The notes below the pieces were generated by a model. That model saw only the letters and a program-made list of their open reading frames with translations. It had not been told where the DNA came from and did no database searches. A stretch of DNA of 7,012 nucleotides from NCBI GenBank assembly GCA_947175585.1, contig CAMWNL010000082.1, positions 1 through 7,012 on the forward strand, written 5' to 3'. The first letter of the stretch is position 1, and the number at the start of each line of letters is the position of its first letter. This DNA is from an uncultured Bacteroidales bacterium (lineage in GTDB: Bacteria; Bacteroidota; Bacteroidia; Bacteroidales; Muribaculaceae). Shown here piece after piece: positions 1 through 5,337 of the stretch. The translations under genes and the position numbers were made by a program.

Positions 1-714
1 GGCTATAAATCCGTAGAGACGGCCAACTATATCAACCGCAAGTTTTATGGCGTTACGCCCGAGCAGTTTAAGGCAGATTGTGAGGCTGCAGGTCTGAGCG
101 CTCTGTCATCTCATGCTACACGAGTGCTGACACCCGAGGAAATCACGAATCATGATTTCACTGAGGCGATGAAGTGGTGGGACGACGCTATCGCTGACCA
201 CAAGGCTGCCGGGATGACTTATCTCGTGACTCCCTGGAGCTCGATGCCAAATAACATAGAGGAGGCTCAGACACTTGTCGACTATCACAACGCTATCGGA
301 GAAAAGTGTAACGCGGCGGGTCTGAAATATGGCTATCATACTCACTCAATGGAGTTTGATAAAATCCCCGGCACGGATAAGGTGTGGATGGAATATCTCG
401 TGGAGAATACCAAGCCTGAAAATATGTTCTGGCAGCTTGATACTTACCTTGCAGTCAAGGCCGGTGCGAGTCCTGTCGAATATATCAAGAAGTATCCCGG
501 ACGTATACTGTTGCTCCATGTGAAGGATAAATATGAGCTGGGTCAGAGCGGCATGGTTGACCTGCAGCCAATCTTCATAGCTGCAGGCGAGAACGGTATG
601 AAAAACTATGTCGTTGAGCAGGAAGGTACCGACGGTAGCCATACCATCCTGGAAGGCGTAGCAATGGATGCTGACTATCTCCGCAAAGCCGACTTTGTAA
701 AGGCTGAATATTGA
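1..714 (+). CDS. Sugar phosphate isomerase/epimerase-like TIM-barrel protein (5' end outside window)
   Basis: The frame is open from base 1 to the TGA at 712-714, giving 237 residues without a start, so the N-terminus lies upstream of the window. The sequence fits the xylose isomerase-like TIM-barrel family (AP endonuclease 2 fold), whose members isomerise, epimerise or otherwise modify sugars using a divalent metal. Candidate metal and active-site residues, numbered from the first visible codon, are the YHTHSMEF strand (His113, His115, Glu118), Asp147 in FWQLDTYL, His173 in LLHVKDK and Glu206 in VVEQEG. This is the usual order of E/H, D, H, E ligands at the strand ends of the barrel. The first visible stretch, with SSHATRVL, is the usual early barrel region, so roughly 40-70 residues are probably missing, perhaps including a signal peptide. 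The substrate cannot be assigned. The gene converges on the minus-strand unit at 782 and the two share a hairpin terminator. Fold assignment is firm; the specific reaction is unknown. Confidence 0.85.
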   Translation, partial: GYKSVETANYINRKFYGVTPEQFKADCEAAGLSALSSHATRVLTPEEITNHDFTEAMKWWDDAIADHKAAGMTYLVTPWSSMPNNIEEAQTLVDYHNAIGEKCNAAGLKYGYHTHSMEFDKIPGTDKVWMEYLVENTKPENMFWQLDTYLAVKAGASPVEYIKKYPGRILLLHVKDKYELGQSGMVDLQPIFIAAGENGMKNYVVEQEGTDGSHTILEGVAMDADYLRKADFVKAEY

Positions 715-731
715 TTGGATTCAAATCGATG

Positions 732-776
732 AATATATGACAGGCGTGCCAAACCACGGCACGCCTGTCATATATT
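732..776. terminator. Perfect 19-bp hairpin between convergent genes, probable bidirectional terminator
   Basis: Bases 732-750 are an exact reverse complement of 758-776, with a 7-base AAACCAC loop. The GC-rich upper stem (GACAGGCGTGCC) sits on an AT-rich base. The hairpin starts 18 bases after the stop of the plus-strand isomerase gene and ends 6 bases before the stop of the minus-strand TonB-domain gene, so it can end both transcripts. No long T-run follows on either strand, only T-rich sequence on the plus side. This makes it a strong hairpin without a classical U-tract. Confidence 0.8.
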
Positions 777-781
777 GGTTG

Positions 782-1852
782 TTAGTATTCTGGCTTAATG
801 TTATCGTTAATTTTCCATACACCATCTGATTGAATCATAGCTAATGATGTCCTTCCTTTTTGCTTCTTATATTCCCAATTAACAATCGCAGTGTTATGAA
901 CACCTGGAATGACGGAAACAACTTTTGTAGGCTGGTCTTCGCTAACGTCAATAGAACTATAAGGAACATATTCACGGCGGTACCCGCCTGAAGGTAGCTT
1001 TACGTCTACTTCGACTATTGGGTTCTCTTCTATGTCTGGTCTTAAAAACCATTTTATATGTGCTCTTTGATCTGAGCTGCTGGCGTTTTCAAAGCGTTGG
1101 AGAAAATCGTCAGTGCAGATGTCAGTTATTTTGAAATCAGGGTCATTGGCTGTTTGAAAGACCACGTTTTCATACAGCTGCCTGATTTTGACTTCAATTT
1201 TGGGGAGGGCTCTTTCAAAAGATGTTTCTGTGGCTCGATAATAAGTTTTGCCTGGTTCTGTGAATGTTATTGGTATATCAAAGTGGAATCTGGTTTCATC
1301 AGGGACACGATATTTTACCCAAAATTTCGGGAACGAACTTACAAGCCTTAGAGCTTCAGTATTAGCTGCTTCATTTTTGCTCGGTCGTAATATTTCCGGA
1401 TCGGTTACTGACCCATCAGATTTAACGTAGAATTGGACGATAACTTTTTTAAAGCCTATAAAATCCTCCGGAACCTGAATATTTGCTTTTAACCATTTAT
1501 AAAGTTTTTGGTCACCACCTGGAAATTCACATATATCGCGCGGCGTGTACCATGGATTACCATATTCCGATTTTAATTTTTCAAGAGTTGCGGGAGTTAC
1601 AGTAAAGAACGCTGCACAATTGCCATATTTATCATCCTTAATTTCTATCTTTTGAATTGAGTCGGTTGGCACAATATCAAGGTCGGGAACCATTAACCAT
1701 TCATCATTGAAATAATAGAGATAAGTTGGAGCCCATTTTTTTGACAGAGTGGCCTTAAGTACTCTTACAGAACTGTCGTTGGGGCAGGAATTTTGCGCAA
1801 ACGCAATGCACGACTGAATGAGAATTAAAGAGAAAATTAGAATGGTTTTCAT
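782..1852 (-). CDS. Secreted protein with plug-like, TonB C-terminal and NTF2-like (DUF3828-type) regions
   Basis: The protein has 356 residues. Residues 1-19 are a signal peptide (hydrophobic core, AFA before Gln20); Cys15 does not sit in a good lipobox, so signal peptidase I cleavage is more likely. Residues ~45-95 (FNDEWLMVPDLDI..DSIQKIEI..) resemble the short plug-like segment seen in Bacteroidota TonB-related proteins. Residues ~111-199 match the TonB C-terminal domain: GGDQKLYKWLKANIQVPE, then VIVQFYVKSDGSVTDPEILR, EALRLVSSFPKF and a closing FDIPITF. Residues ~217-352 look like a small NTF2/DUF3828-type domain ending in GVWKINDNIKP. There is no transmembrane anchor and no Pro-rich spacer, so it cannot energise outer-membrane transport as classical TonB does; a periplasmic scaffold or binding role is inference. 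It is the last gene of an AT-rich minus-strand unit, 9 bases after the 71-residue ORF. The TonB_C call is good; the outer two domain calls are tentative. Confidence 0.75.
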   Translation of the reverse strand: MKTILIFSLILIQSCIAFAQNSCPNDSSVRVLKATLSKKWAPTYLYYFNDEWLMVPDLDIVPTDSIQKIEIKDDKYGNCAAFFTVTPATLEKLKSEYGNPWYTPRDICEFPGGDQKLYKWLKANIQVPEDFIGFKKVIVQFYVKSDGSVTDPEILRPSKNEAANTEALRLVSSFPKFWVKYRVPDETRFHFDIPITFTEPGKTYYRATETSFERALPKIEVKIRQLYENVVFQTANDPDFKITDICTDDFLQRFENASSSDQRAHIKWFLRPDIEENPIVEVDVKLPSGGYRREYVPYSSIDVSEDQPTKVVSVIPGVHNTAIVNWEYKKQKGRTSLAMIQSDGVWKINDNIKPEY

Positions 1853-1861
1853 ATGTAGGTA

Positions 1862-2077
1862 TTAATAAGCTGGTATTTCAGTTGTGAATGACTTTATATA
1901 ATTTTGTAGCCACAAATCTAATATAAATTTTTTCAGTTCATTGATTTTTCCGGCTAATTTTTTGTTGTCTGAGACATACATTGAAGATGAATCAATGATT
2001 GTTTGACAGCTATCTTCTTGTAGTGATAGTTTGGTGAAAATCAAGTGATAATCGCGGGGTTGTATTGGTAACTTCAT
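1862..2077 (-). CDS. Small hypothetical protein (71 residues)
   Basis: I do not recognise this protein. An in-frame TAA two codons before the ATG fixes its 5' limit, and a purine-rich AAAAAGGG sits directly before the start. There is no signal peptide or membrane segment. Residues ~37-62 (DNKKLAGKINELKKFILDLWLQNYIK) are amphipathic and Lys/Leu-rich, probably helical; the rest is rich in Ser, Thr and Ile. It lies 6 bases after the membrane-protein gene and 9 bases before the TonB-domain gene, so co-transcription with both is likely. The tight packing and bounded frame favour a real gene, but a remnant of a longer cytoplasmic protein cannot be excluded. Confidence 0.5.
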   Translation of the reverse strand: MKLPIQPRDYHLIFTKLSLQEDSCQTIIDSSSMYVSDNKKLAGKINELKKFILDLWLQNYIKSFTTEIPAY

Positions 2078-2083
2078 CCCTTT

Positions 2084-2434
2084 TTAGTGTATGGTAGTTA
2101 TAGACTTAGTGCTTTGTAGGTATTTTAGGTGTAGGTAATATTCATAATTCCAGTCACTAACTATCAGAGTTAACATAGCTACAAATAGTAACGTTTCTAT
2201 AATTATCAGCAACTTGTTTGGTATTATTTTACTTATAATAATATGATTTATAGTTGTATAAGCGATGAAGCATAGTAATGCGATTAATAGCATTACTGCC
2301 CATCCCTCAAGCTTATTTGTTATACGTATATTATATGAAATATAATAAATTATACATGCAAATCCGGTGAAGATGTATAAATAGGAGAGTATGTAAGAGA
2401 GATACCCAAAATTTTTTAGTTTTATGTTTGACAT
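2084..2434 (-). CDS. Hypothetical three-helix membrane protein (116 residues)
   Basis: Unrecognised. Three hydrophobic segments at about residues 10-34, 44-66 and 74-93 predict an integral inner-membrane protein, with a short charged loop (RITNKLEG) between helices 1 and 2 and a polar, Tyr-rich tail (WNYEYYLHLKYL). I chose the ATG at 2434; a TTG at 2449 in the same frame would add five residues but has no ribosome-binding support. The base composition is very AT-rich (13 G/C in the 60 bases 2221-2280), and Ile/Tyr/Leu content is high, unlike the genes right of 2984. It is followed after 6 bases by the 71-residue ORF. It could be a partner of the secreted TonB-domain protein, but only position suggests this. 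Confidence 0.6.
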   Translation of the reverse strand: MSNIKLKNFGYLSYILSYLYIFTGFACIIYYISYNIRITNKLEGWAVMLLIALLCFIAYTTINHIIISKIIPNKLLIIIETLLFVAMLTLIVSDWNYEYYLHLKYLQSTKSITTIH

Positions 2435-2456
2435 ATAATTAATATTCAAGGAACTA

Positions 2457-2543
2457 TTATTTATGTAGTAATTGGCCGGATGGATTGTATTTGATTATGG
2501 ATTGAAAGGCAGAGCTAGGCAGAATTTTGATATCACATTTCAT
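2457..2543 (-). CDS. Possible 28-codon ORF overlapping the signal-peptide ORF (or frameshifted continuation)
   Basis: An ATG at 2543 overlaps the TGA of the preceding ORF as ATGA, and the frame runs 28 codons to a TAA at 2457, 22 bases before the membrane-protein ATG. The peptide starts MKCDIKILPSSAFQ and has no recognisable motif. Two readings fit: a translationally coupled micro-ORF, or the second half of a roughly 70-residue secreted protein broken by a single-base indel at about 2541. The length is well within chance expectation, so support comes only from the overlap and the spacing. Confidence 0.2.
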   Translation of the reverse strand: MKCDIKILPSSAFQSIIKYNPSGQLLHK

Positions 2544-2668
2544 CTGGAATCCATTATATATGACATTTCATTAAACGCAGATACATAATAGTCTTCTGCT
2601 TTTATTGTTTGACCTAGGACTGGGAAATAAAGCAGATTGAGGAGAAGATATAACCATAAATACTTCAT
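2540..2668 (-). CDS. Candidate 42-residue secreted microprotein, or 5' remnant of a secreted protein
   Basis: Reading leftward from the ATG at 2668, the frame encodes 42 residues. Residues 1-19 form a clear signal peptide: Lys2, a Leu/Tyr/Trp-rich core, then PVLG followed by Gln20, the cleavage context typical of Bacteroidota exported proteins. The mature part would be only about 23 residues (QTIKAEDYYVSAFNEM...). A TACTTTTG promoter box ends four bases before the ATG, so the transcript would start at or next to the start codon, making it leaderless if this is the start. The pattern after the signal peptide (an acidic/Tyr helix running straight on from the cleavage site) resembles the beginning of longer secreted Bacteroidales proteins, so the gene could be truncated. 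No family assigned. Confidence 0.35.
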   Translation of the reverse strand: MKYLWLYLLLNLLYFPVLGQTIKAEDYYVSAFNEMSYIMDSR

Positions 2669-2672
2669 TTGG

Positions 2673-2680
2673 CAAAAGTA
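2673..2680 (-). promoter_or_regulatory. Bacteroidales-type -7 promoter box (TACTTTTG)
   Basis: On the minus strand TACTTTTG matches the TAnnTTTG consensus of the primary sigma factor in Bacteroides and relatives. A convincing TTTG at the -33 position, about 19-21 bases further upstream, is not visible; that stretch is A/T only around ATAAAATTATAAAATAATCA. The predicted start of transcription falls at about 2668, on the A of the ATG of the 42-codon ORF. The box is placed to drive the whole AT-rich unit running down to 782. Confidence 0.45.
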
Positions 2681-2983
2681 GTGATTATTTTATAATTTTA
2701 TGATCCTAAACAGTATGTTATACAACATATTCTAGTAGGTGGAGAGTGAAAATTTCGTCAAAATCTGAAAGGCGCATGTGTCATTTGACCGCGAAGCGAA
2801 AGTTCGGTGTAGCAGTGCAAGAGTGTTAGCCTATGGCTGCGCCTGCTACGCGAGGCTTGCCATAGGCTACTAATCAATCACTCGGCTATGCCAAGTTTTA
2901 CGCTACGCGGATTTTGCCCTTTAATCAATTGTGAGACTATTACTCCATTATAATCCAAGATATGACATACTGGTCACCGTGTA
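2681..2983. other. Non-coding gap between two minus-strand transcription units
   Basis: I see no convincing gene here in any frame. The right edge follows the stop of the GHL10-like gene (2984) with no obvious GC-rich hairpin plus T-run next to it. The middle holds the structured repeats annotated separately. The left part (about 2690-2760) is AT-rich and serves as upstream region for the TACTTTTG box. The 3' end of the long housekeeping operon and the promoter of the AT-rich unit must both lie in this gap, if the two are transcribed separately. Confidence 0.6.
2788..2930. repeat. Structured intergenic repeat cluster: stem-loops plus short direct repeats
   Basis: Main hairpin: 2827-2837 (TAGCCTATGGC) pairs perfectly with 2859-2869, then an inner 4-bp stem (2841-2844 with 2853-2856) closes an 8-base loop GCTACGCG at 2845-2852. 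The same octamer recurs at 2902-2909. TAATCAAT occurs at 2871-2878 and again at 2922-2929. A smaller stem-loop precedes it, 2788-2795 with 2803-2808 (ACC..GAA with TTCGGT, two-base bulge, GCGAAAG loop). The GC-rich stems inside AT-rich surroundings look like a dispersed intergenic repeat or a structured RNA, but one window cannot show copy number. It could also serve as the late terminator of the operon ending at 2984, though no T-run follows. Confidence 0.45.
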
Positions 2984-4255
2984 TTATTTTTGACTTTGGC
3001 AGTAGTCGTCGATGGCGGAGCGGAGTGAGGACCAGAGGTCGTATTTTTCGAGGTGGGAGATGTCGAGCATGCGAAGGTTGCCGGTCTTTTGGAGCGCCAT
3101 CAAGGCGGCGTTATACATGTTGTTGGGGTTGTCGGGATTGTTGTCGTGGTTGACAGCATAGAGCGAACCGACGAGGCGGCAGTCACCGTGGAGGAGGGTG
3201 TCGGCGCGGTTGAATGCATATTCGATAGACTCGTTGTCGTCAGCACCGTGGACTCGCTCGAGATATGCGCCGGCAGCGAAGACGTCTATGAATGGTGCGA
3301 AACCCGTAGCCTGATACTCGGGTGTGCCGTAGGCGTAGGCCATCGGCCATGATGATTTGGGCGATGCCCAGTTCTGGCCGCTTGAATTGAGAGCGTGGAT
3401 CCATGTAGCAGCCCAGTATTCGACGTCGACGTCGGGTTTGGCAGCGTGGATAGAGTCTGACGCCTGACGGATGAAGTCTGAGATCACTTTTGCGCGATAT
3501 GCCCACCATTGCTTGGCGAGGGGGCCGTCGATGCGGTTGCCTTCTTCGTCGTATGTGAAAATGTCGTCAGGCCAGTTTGCGACCGGCTCACCGATATATT
3601 TTTCGAAGTCGGCGCGAGAGAAATCTGAAAACTCGCTGTCGGCATCGGGATAACGGCAATAGTCGAGCGAAAAGCCGTCGATGTCGTAATTGTTGACGAG
3701 TTCCATAATGAGATCAAGCGCATACTCCTGCACTTCGGGTAGGGCAGGGTTAAGGAATACGGCGGCTTTGCGAGTATCGCGCATGTCGCTGAATGTGTTG
3801 TCGGGGTGACGTTCGATTGCGAGCCATTTGTCATAAACGGTGTCCTGATAGCAAAGTCCGCGTTGCCAGTAGGCCGAGCCGCACGGCATAATCGAGAATG
3901 ATGCGGAGAGGCGCATGTCGCGCTTGTGGCACTCGTCGATAAAGAATTGCAGATAGTCCCAGTCACGTCCGAGGGGTTGGTCGGTGATGCCTTCGATATA
4001 GTCGAGGTAGGGGAGATATTGGCTGCGGTAAAGCACTTTGCCGTAATTGGGCTTTACGTCGAGGACAACATGGTTGATGCCGGCGTCACGAGCTTTATCG
4101 AGATACCAGACGATGCTGTCCTGATTGGAGAAACGCATAAAATTGGCGTCTGCAGCGATGGTGATATACACCTCAGGCGATGGTTTTCCGGTTTGATGAC
4201 TGCAAGATGCGATGAGTAGGGAAAATATTGAGAGTAAGAGACCTAATTTCTTCAT
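2984..4255 (-). CDS. GHL10-like (YngK/DUF187-type) family 10 glycosyl hydrolase-like lipoprotein
   Basis: The protein has 423 residues. The N-terminus is a lipoprotein signal peptide: MKK, a hydrophobic core, and lipobox IASC with lipidated Cys18. The rest is a TIM barrel of the glycosyl-hydrolase-like family 10 (GHL10) type. Residues ~46-80 carry SIVWYLDKARDAGINHVVLDVKP followed by GKVLYRS, the strand-1/2 signature of the family. The segment VFLNPALPEVQEYALDLIMELVNNY leads into DGFSLDYCRYP at 193-203, which corresponds to the conserved D-G-x-x-x-D-Y-x-R-Y-P strand; Asp193 and Asp198 are candidate active-site residues. Later barrel elements include VDVEYWAATW (277-285) and FIDVFAAGAY (322-331). 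Members are thought to act on surface or cell-wall glycans, but the substrate is not known for most. It sits in the envelope facing the periplasm or outside, four bases after the GtrA-like gene, and is the last gene of the operon. Confidence 0.85.
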   Translation of the reverse strand: MKKLGLLLSIFSLLIASCSHQTGKPSPEVYITIAADANFMRFSNQDSIVWYLDKARDAGINHVVLDVKPNYGKVLYRSQYLPYLDYIEGITDQPLGRDWDYLQFFIDECHKRDMRLSASFSIMPCGSAYWQRGLCYQDTVYDKWLAIERHPDNTFSDMRDTRKAAVFLNPALPEVQEYALDLIMELVNNYDIDGFSLDYCRYPDADSEFSDFSRADFEKYIGEPVANWPDDIFTYDEEGNRIDGPLAKQWWAYRAKVISDFIRQASDSIHAAKPDVDVEYWAATWIHALNSSGQNWASPKSSWPMAYAYGTPEYQATGFAPFIDVFAAGAYLERVHGADDNESIEYAFNRADTLLHGDCRLVGSLYAVNHDNNPDNPNNMYNAALMALQKTGNLRMLDISHLEKYDLWSSLRSAIDDYCQSQK

Positions 4256-4259
4256 GGGT

Positions 4260-4688
4260 CTATTGTCGGAAAGTTATCAGACGATTGTATATAAAGTTGG
4301 TGACGGTGTAGACGCAGCATCCTGCCAGAGTGGCGACAGCGTAGCCTGATATGACAATGTAGCCTGTGTCGATGATGAGATCGCCGAGAGACGAAGTGTT
4401 GAGCGCGATGACTGTTAACAACTGCAGAGTGTAGCATAGCAGAAAACCGCAGGCGAAGCGGACGGCCTCACGGCGATAGTGGCCGACGGTGTTGAAGACC
4501 CATTGTTTGTTCCACAAAAAGGAGTTGATGACGCCTAAAATGTAACCGATCGCGTTGGAGACGTATTGGTTAACGCCGAGCAGAGATTTGCATAGGAAGA
4601 TGGCACAGAGGGTGACGAGGGTGTTCATCACGCCTACGAGGCAAAATTTCACAAACTGGGCGATGCGACTGTCAGGCGTGTGATCCAT
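4260..4688 (-). CDS. GtrA-like family four-helix membrane protein
   Basis: The protein has 142 residues with four predicted transmembrane helices at about 13-33, 42-64, 76-97 and 109-134. The family signatures are FVKFCLVGVMNTLV in helix 1, NAIGYILGVINSFLWNKQWVF in helix 2, and NFIYNRLITF at the C-terminus, all typical of GtrA/DPMS-like proteins. GtrA-family proteins are thought to help move or present undecaprenyl-linked sugars across the inner membrane; no flippase activity can be read from the sequence. I chose the ATG at 4688 (MDHTPDSR), which leaves a normal 13-residue cytoplasmic lead and a 17-base overlap with the upstream gene. An ATG at 4724 in the same frame adds 12 residues and would give a 53-base overlap. 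The neighbouring GHL10-like lipoprotein makes a joint role in surface glycans possible, but that is inference. Confidence 0.85.
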   Translation of the reverse strand: MDHTPDSRIAQFVKFCLVGVMNTLVTLCAIFLCKSLLGVNQYVSNAIGYILGVINSFLWNKQWVFNTVGHYRREAVRFACGFLLCYTLQLLTVIALNTSSLGDLIIDTGYIVISGYAVATLAGCCVYTVTNFIYNRLITFRQ

Positions 4689-5337
4689 CGTTGGCTTGTT
4701 GATCGTCGGGTATCGAGTTTTCATCGACTTTTAGAATCGGAAGTGACCAGTCGTAGTGGACGGCAAGCACTCGCAGTCCGACGATAATGATAGCGCACAT
4801 AGCCTGAGGCACCCATATCGGGGCTTCGGTGAGCGAAACGAGATAATAAGCTACGCCGCCTGCAAGACAAGCTGTCGCGTAGATATCTTTGCGGAAGAAC
4901 AATGGCTCTTCGTTGATTAGAATGTCGCGGATAATGCCGCCGAACGATCCGGTGATTATACCCATCACGATGGCAACCCACATAGGGTAGCCGGCGGCGA
5001 TGGTCTTCTGTATGCCTACGACCACGAAAAGAGCCAGACCGATGGCGTCGAACAAAAAAAGTGTGCGCATGCCTCTCACGAGAGCCTGCCGGAATATTAT
5101 GACTGCAGCGAGGGCTACACCGGTCACACCGAGATAGCGGAACGACAACATCCAGAAAACCGGTATGTCAAGGAGGACGTCGCGGACTGTTCCGCCTCCG
5201 ATGGCTGTGACGAGACCGACAACATAAGCCCCGAACCAGTCAAAGCGTTTAGCGGCCGCGAGGCGGATGCCCGAGATCGCAAAAGCGATGGTGCCCAGGA
5301 CCTCGATGATGGTTATAAATAGTTGATCGCCGTTCAT
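4672..5337 (-). CDS. TRIC/UPF0126-family channel (YicG-like 'glycine transporter' domains)
   Basis: The protein has 221 residues and an internal duplication of the three-helix UPF0126 (PF03458) domain: repeat 1 at about 5-85 with GGGTVRD at 47-53, repeat 2 at about 91-165 with FGGIIRD at 132-138 followed by NEEPLFFRK. The Gly-rich kink plus Arg-Asp in each repeat is the hallmark of prokaryotic trimeric intracellular cation (TRIC) channels, which form monovalent-cation pores in the inner membrane; the older label glycine transporter comes from the Pfam name. A seventh hydrophobic segment (~178-193) and a polar acidic tail follow. I chose the ATG at 5337 because it overlaps the nth stop codon as ATGA, a standard coupling arrangement. 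The ATG at 5370 lies 33 bases inside nth and adds a charged MPILSEKRKRI lead not expected before helix 1. Confidence 0.88.
   Translation of the reverse strand: MNGDQLFITIIEVLGTIAFAISGIRLAAAKRFDWFGAYVVGLVTAIGGGTVRDVLLDIPVFWMLSFRYLGVTGVALAAVIIFRQALVRGMRTLFLFDAIGLALFVVVGIQKTIAAGYPMWVAIVMGIITGSFGGIIRDILINEEPLFFRKDIYATACLAGGVAYYLVSLTEAPIWVPQAMCAIIIVGLRVLAVHYDWSLPILKVDENSIPDDQQANDGSHA

Noticed and set aside
124..714. Start of the isomerase-like gene at the GTG at 124
   Set aside because: The frame is open to base 1 and its upstream codons read as family-like sequence (SSHATRVL), so 124 is an internal Val codon of a gene that begins before the window.
1794..1852. Lipoprotein lipobox at Cys15 of the TonB-domain protein
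   Set aside because: Gln at -2 does not fit the lipobox, whereas AFA before Gln20 is a good signal peptidase I site.
2714..2729. Short palindrome TATGTT-ATAC-AACATA as an operator
   Set aside because: Six-base arms in AT-rich DNA are expected by chance, and no regulator is encoded nearby.
2845..2909. CRISPR-like array from the repeated GCTACGCG octamer
   Set aside because: Only two 8-base copies with no regular spacer and no cas genes; they are better explained as part of the hairpin/repeat cluster.
3053..3352. Plus-strand open frame opposite the GHL10-like gene (and a similar one at 3926-4219)
   Set aside because: These have low-complexity Val/Gly-rich or charged composition with no motifs, opposite a well-supported gene; they are antisense shadows.
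4689..4724. Longer N-terminus for the GtrA-like gene from the ATG at 4724
   Set aside because: It adds 12 polar residues with no family match and enlarges the overlap to 53 bases. It is not excluded, only less likely.
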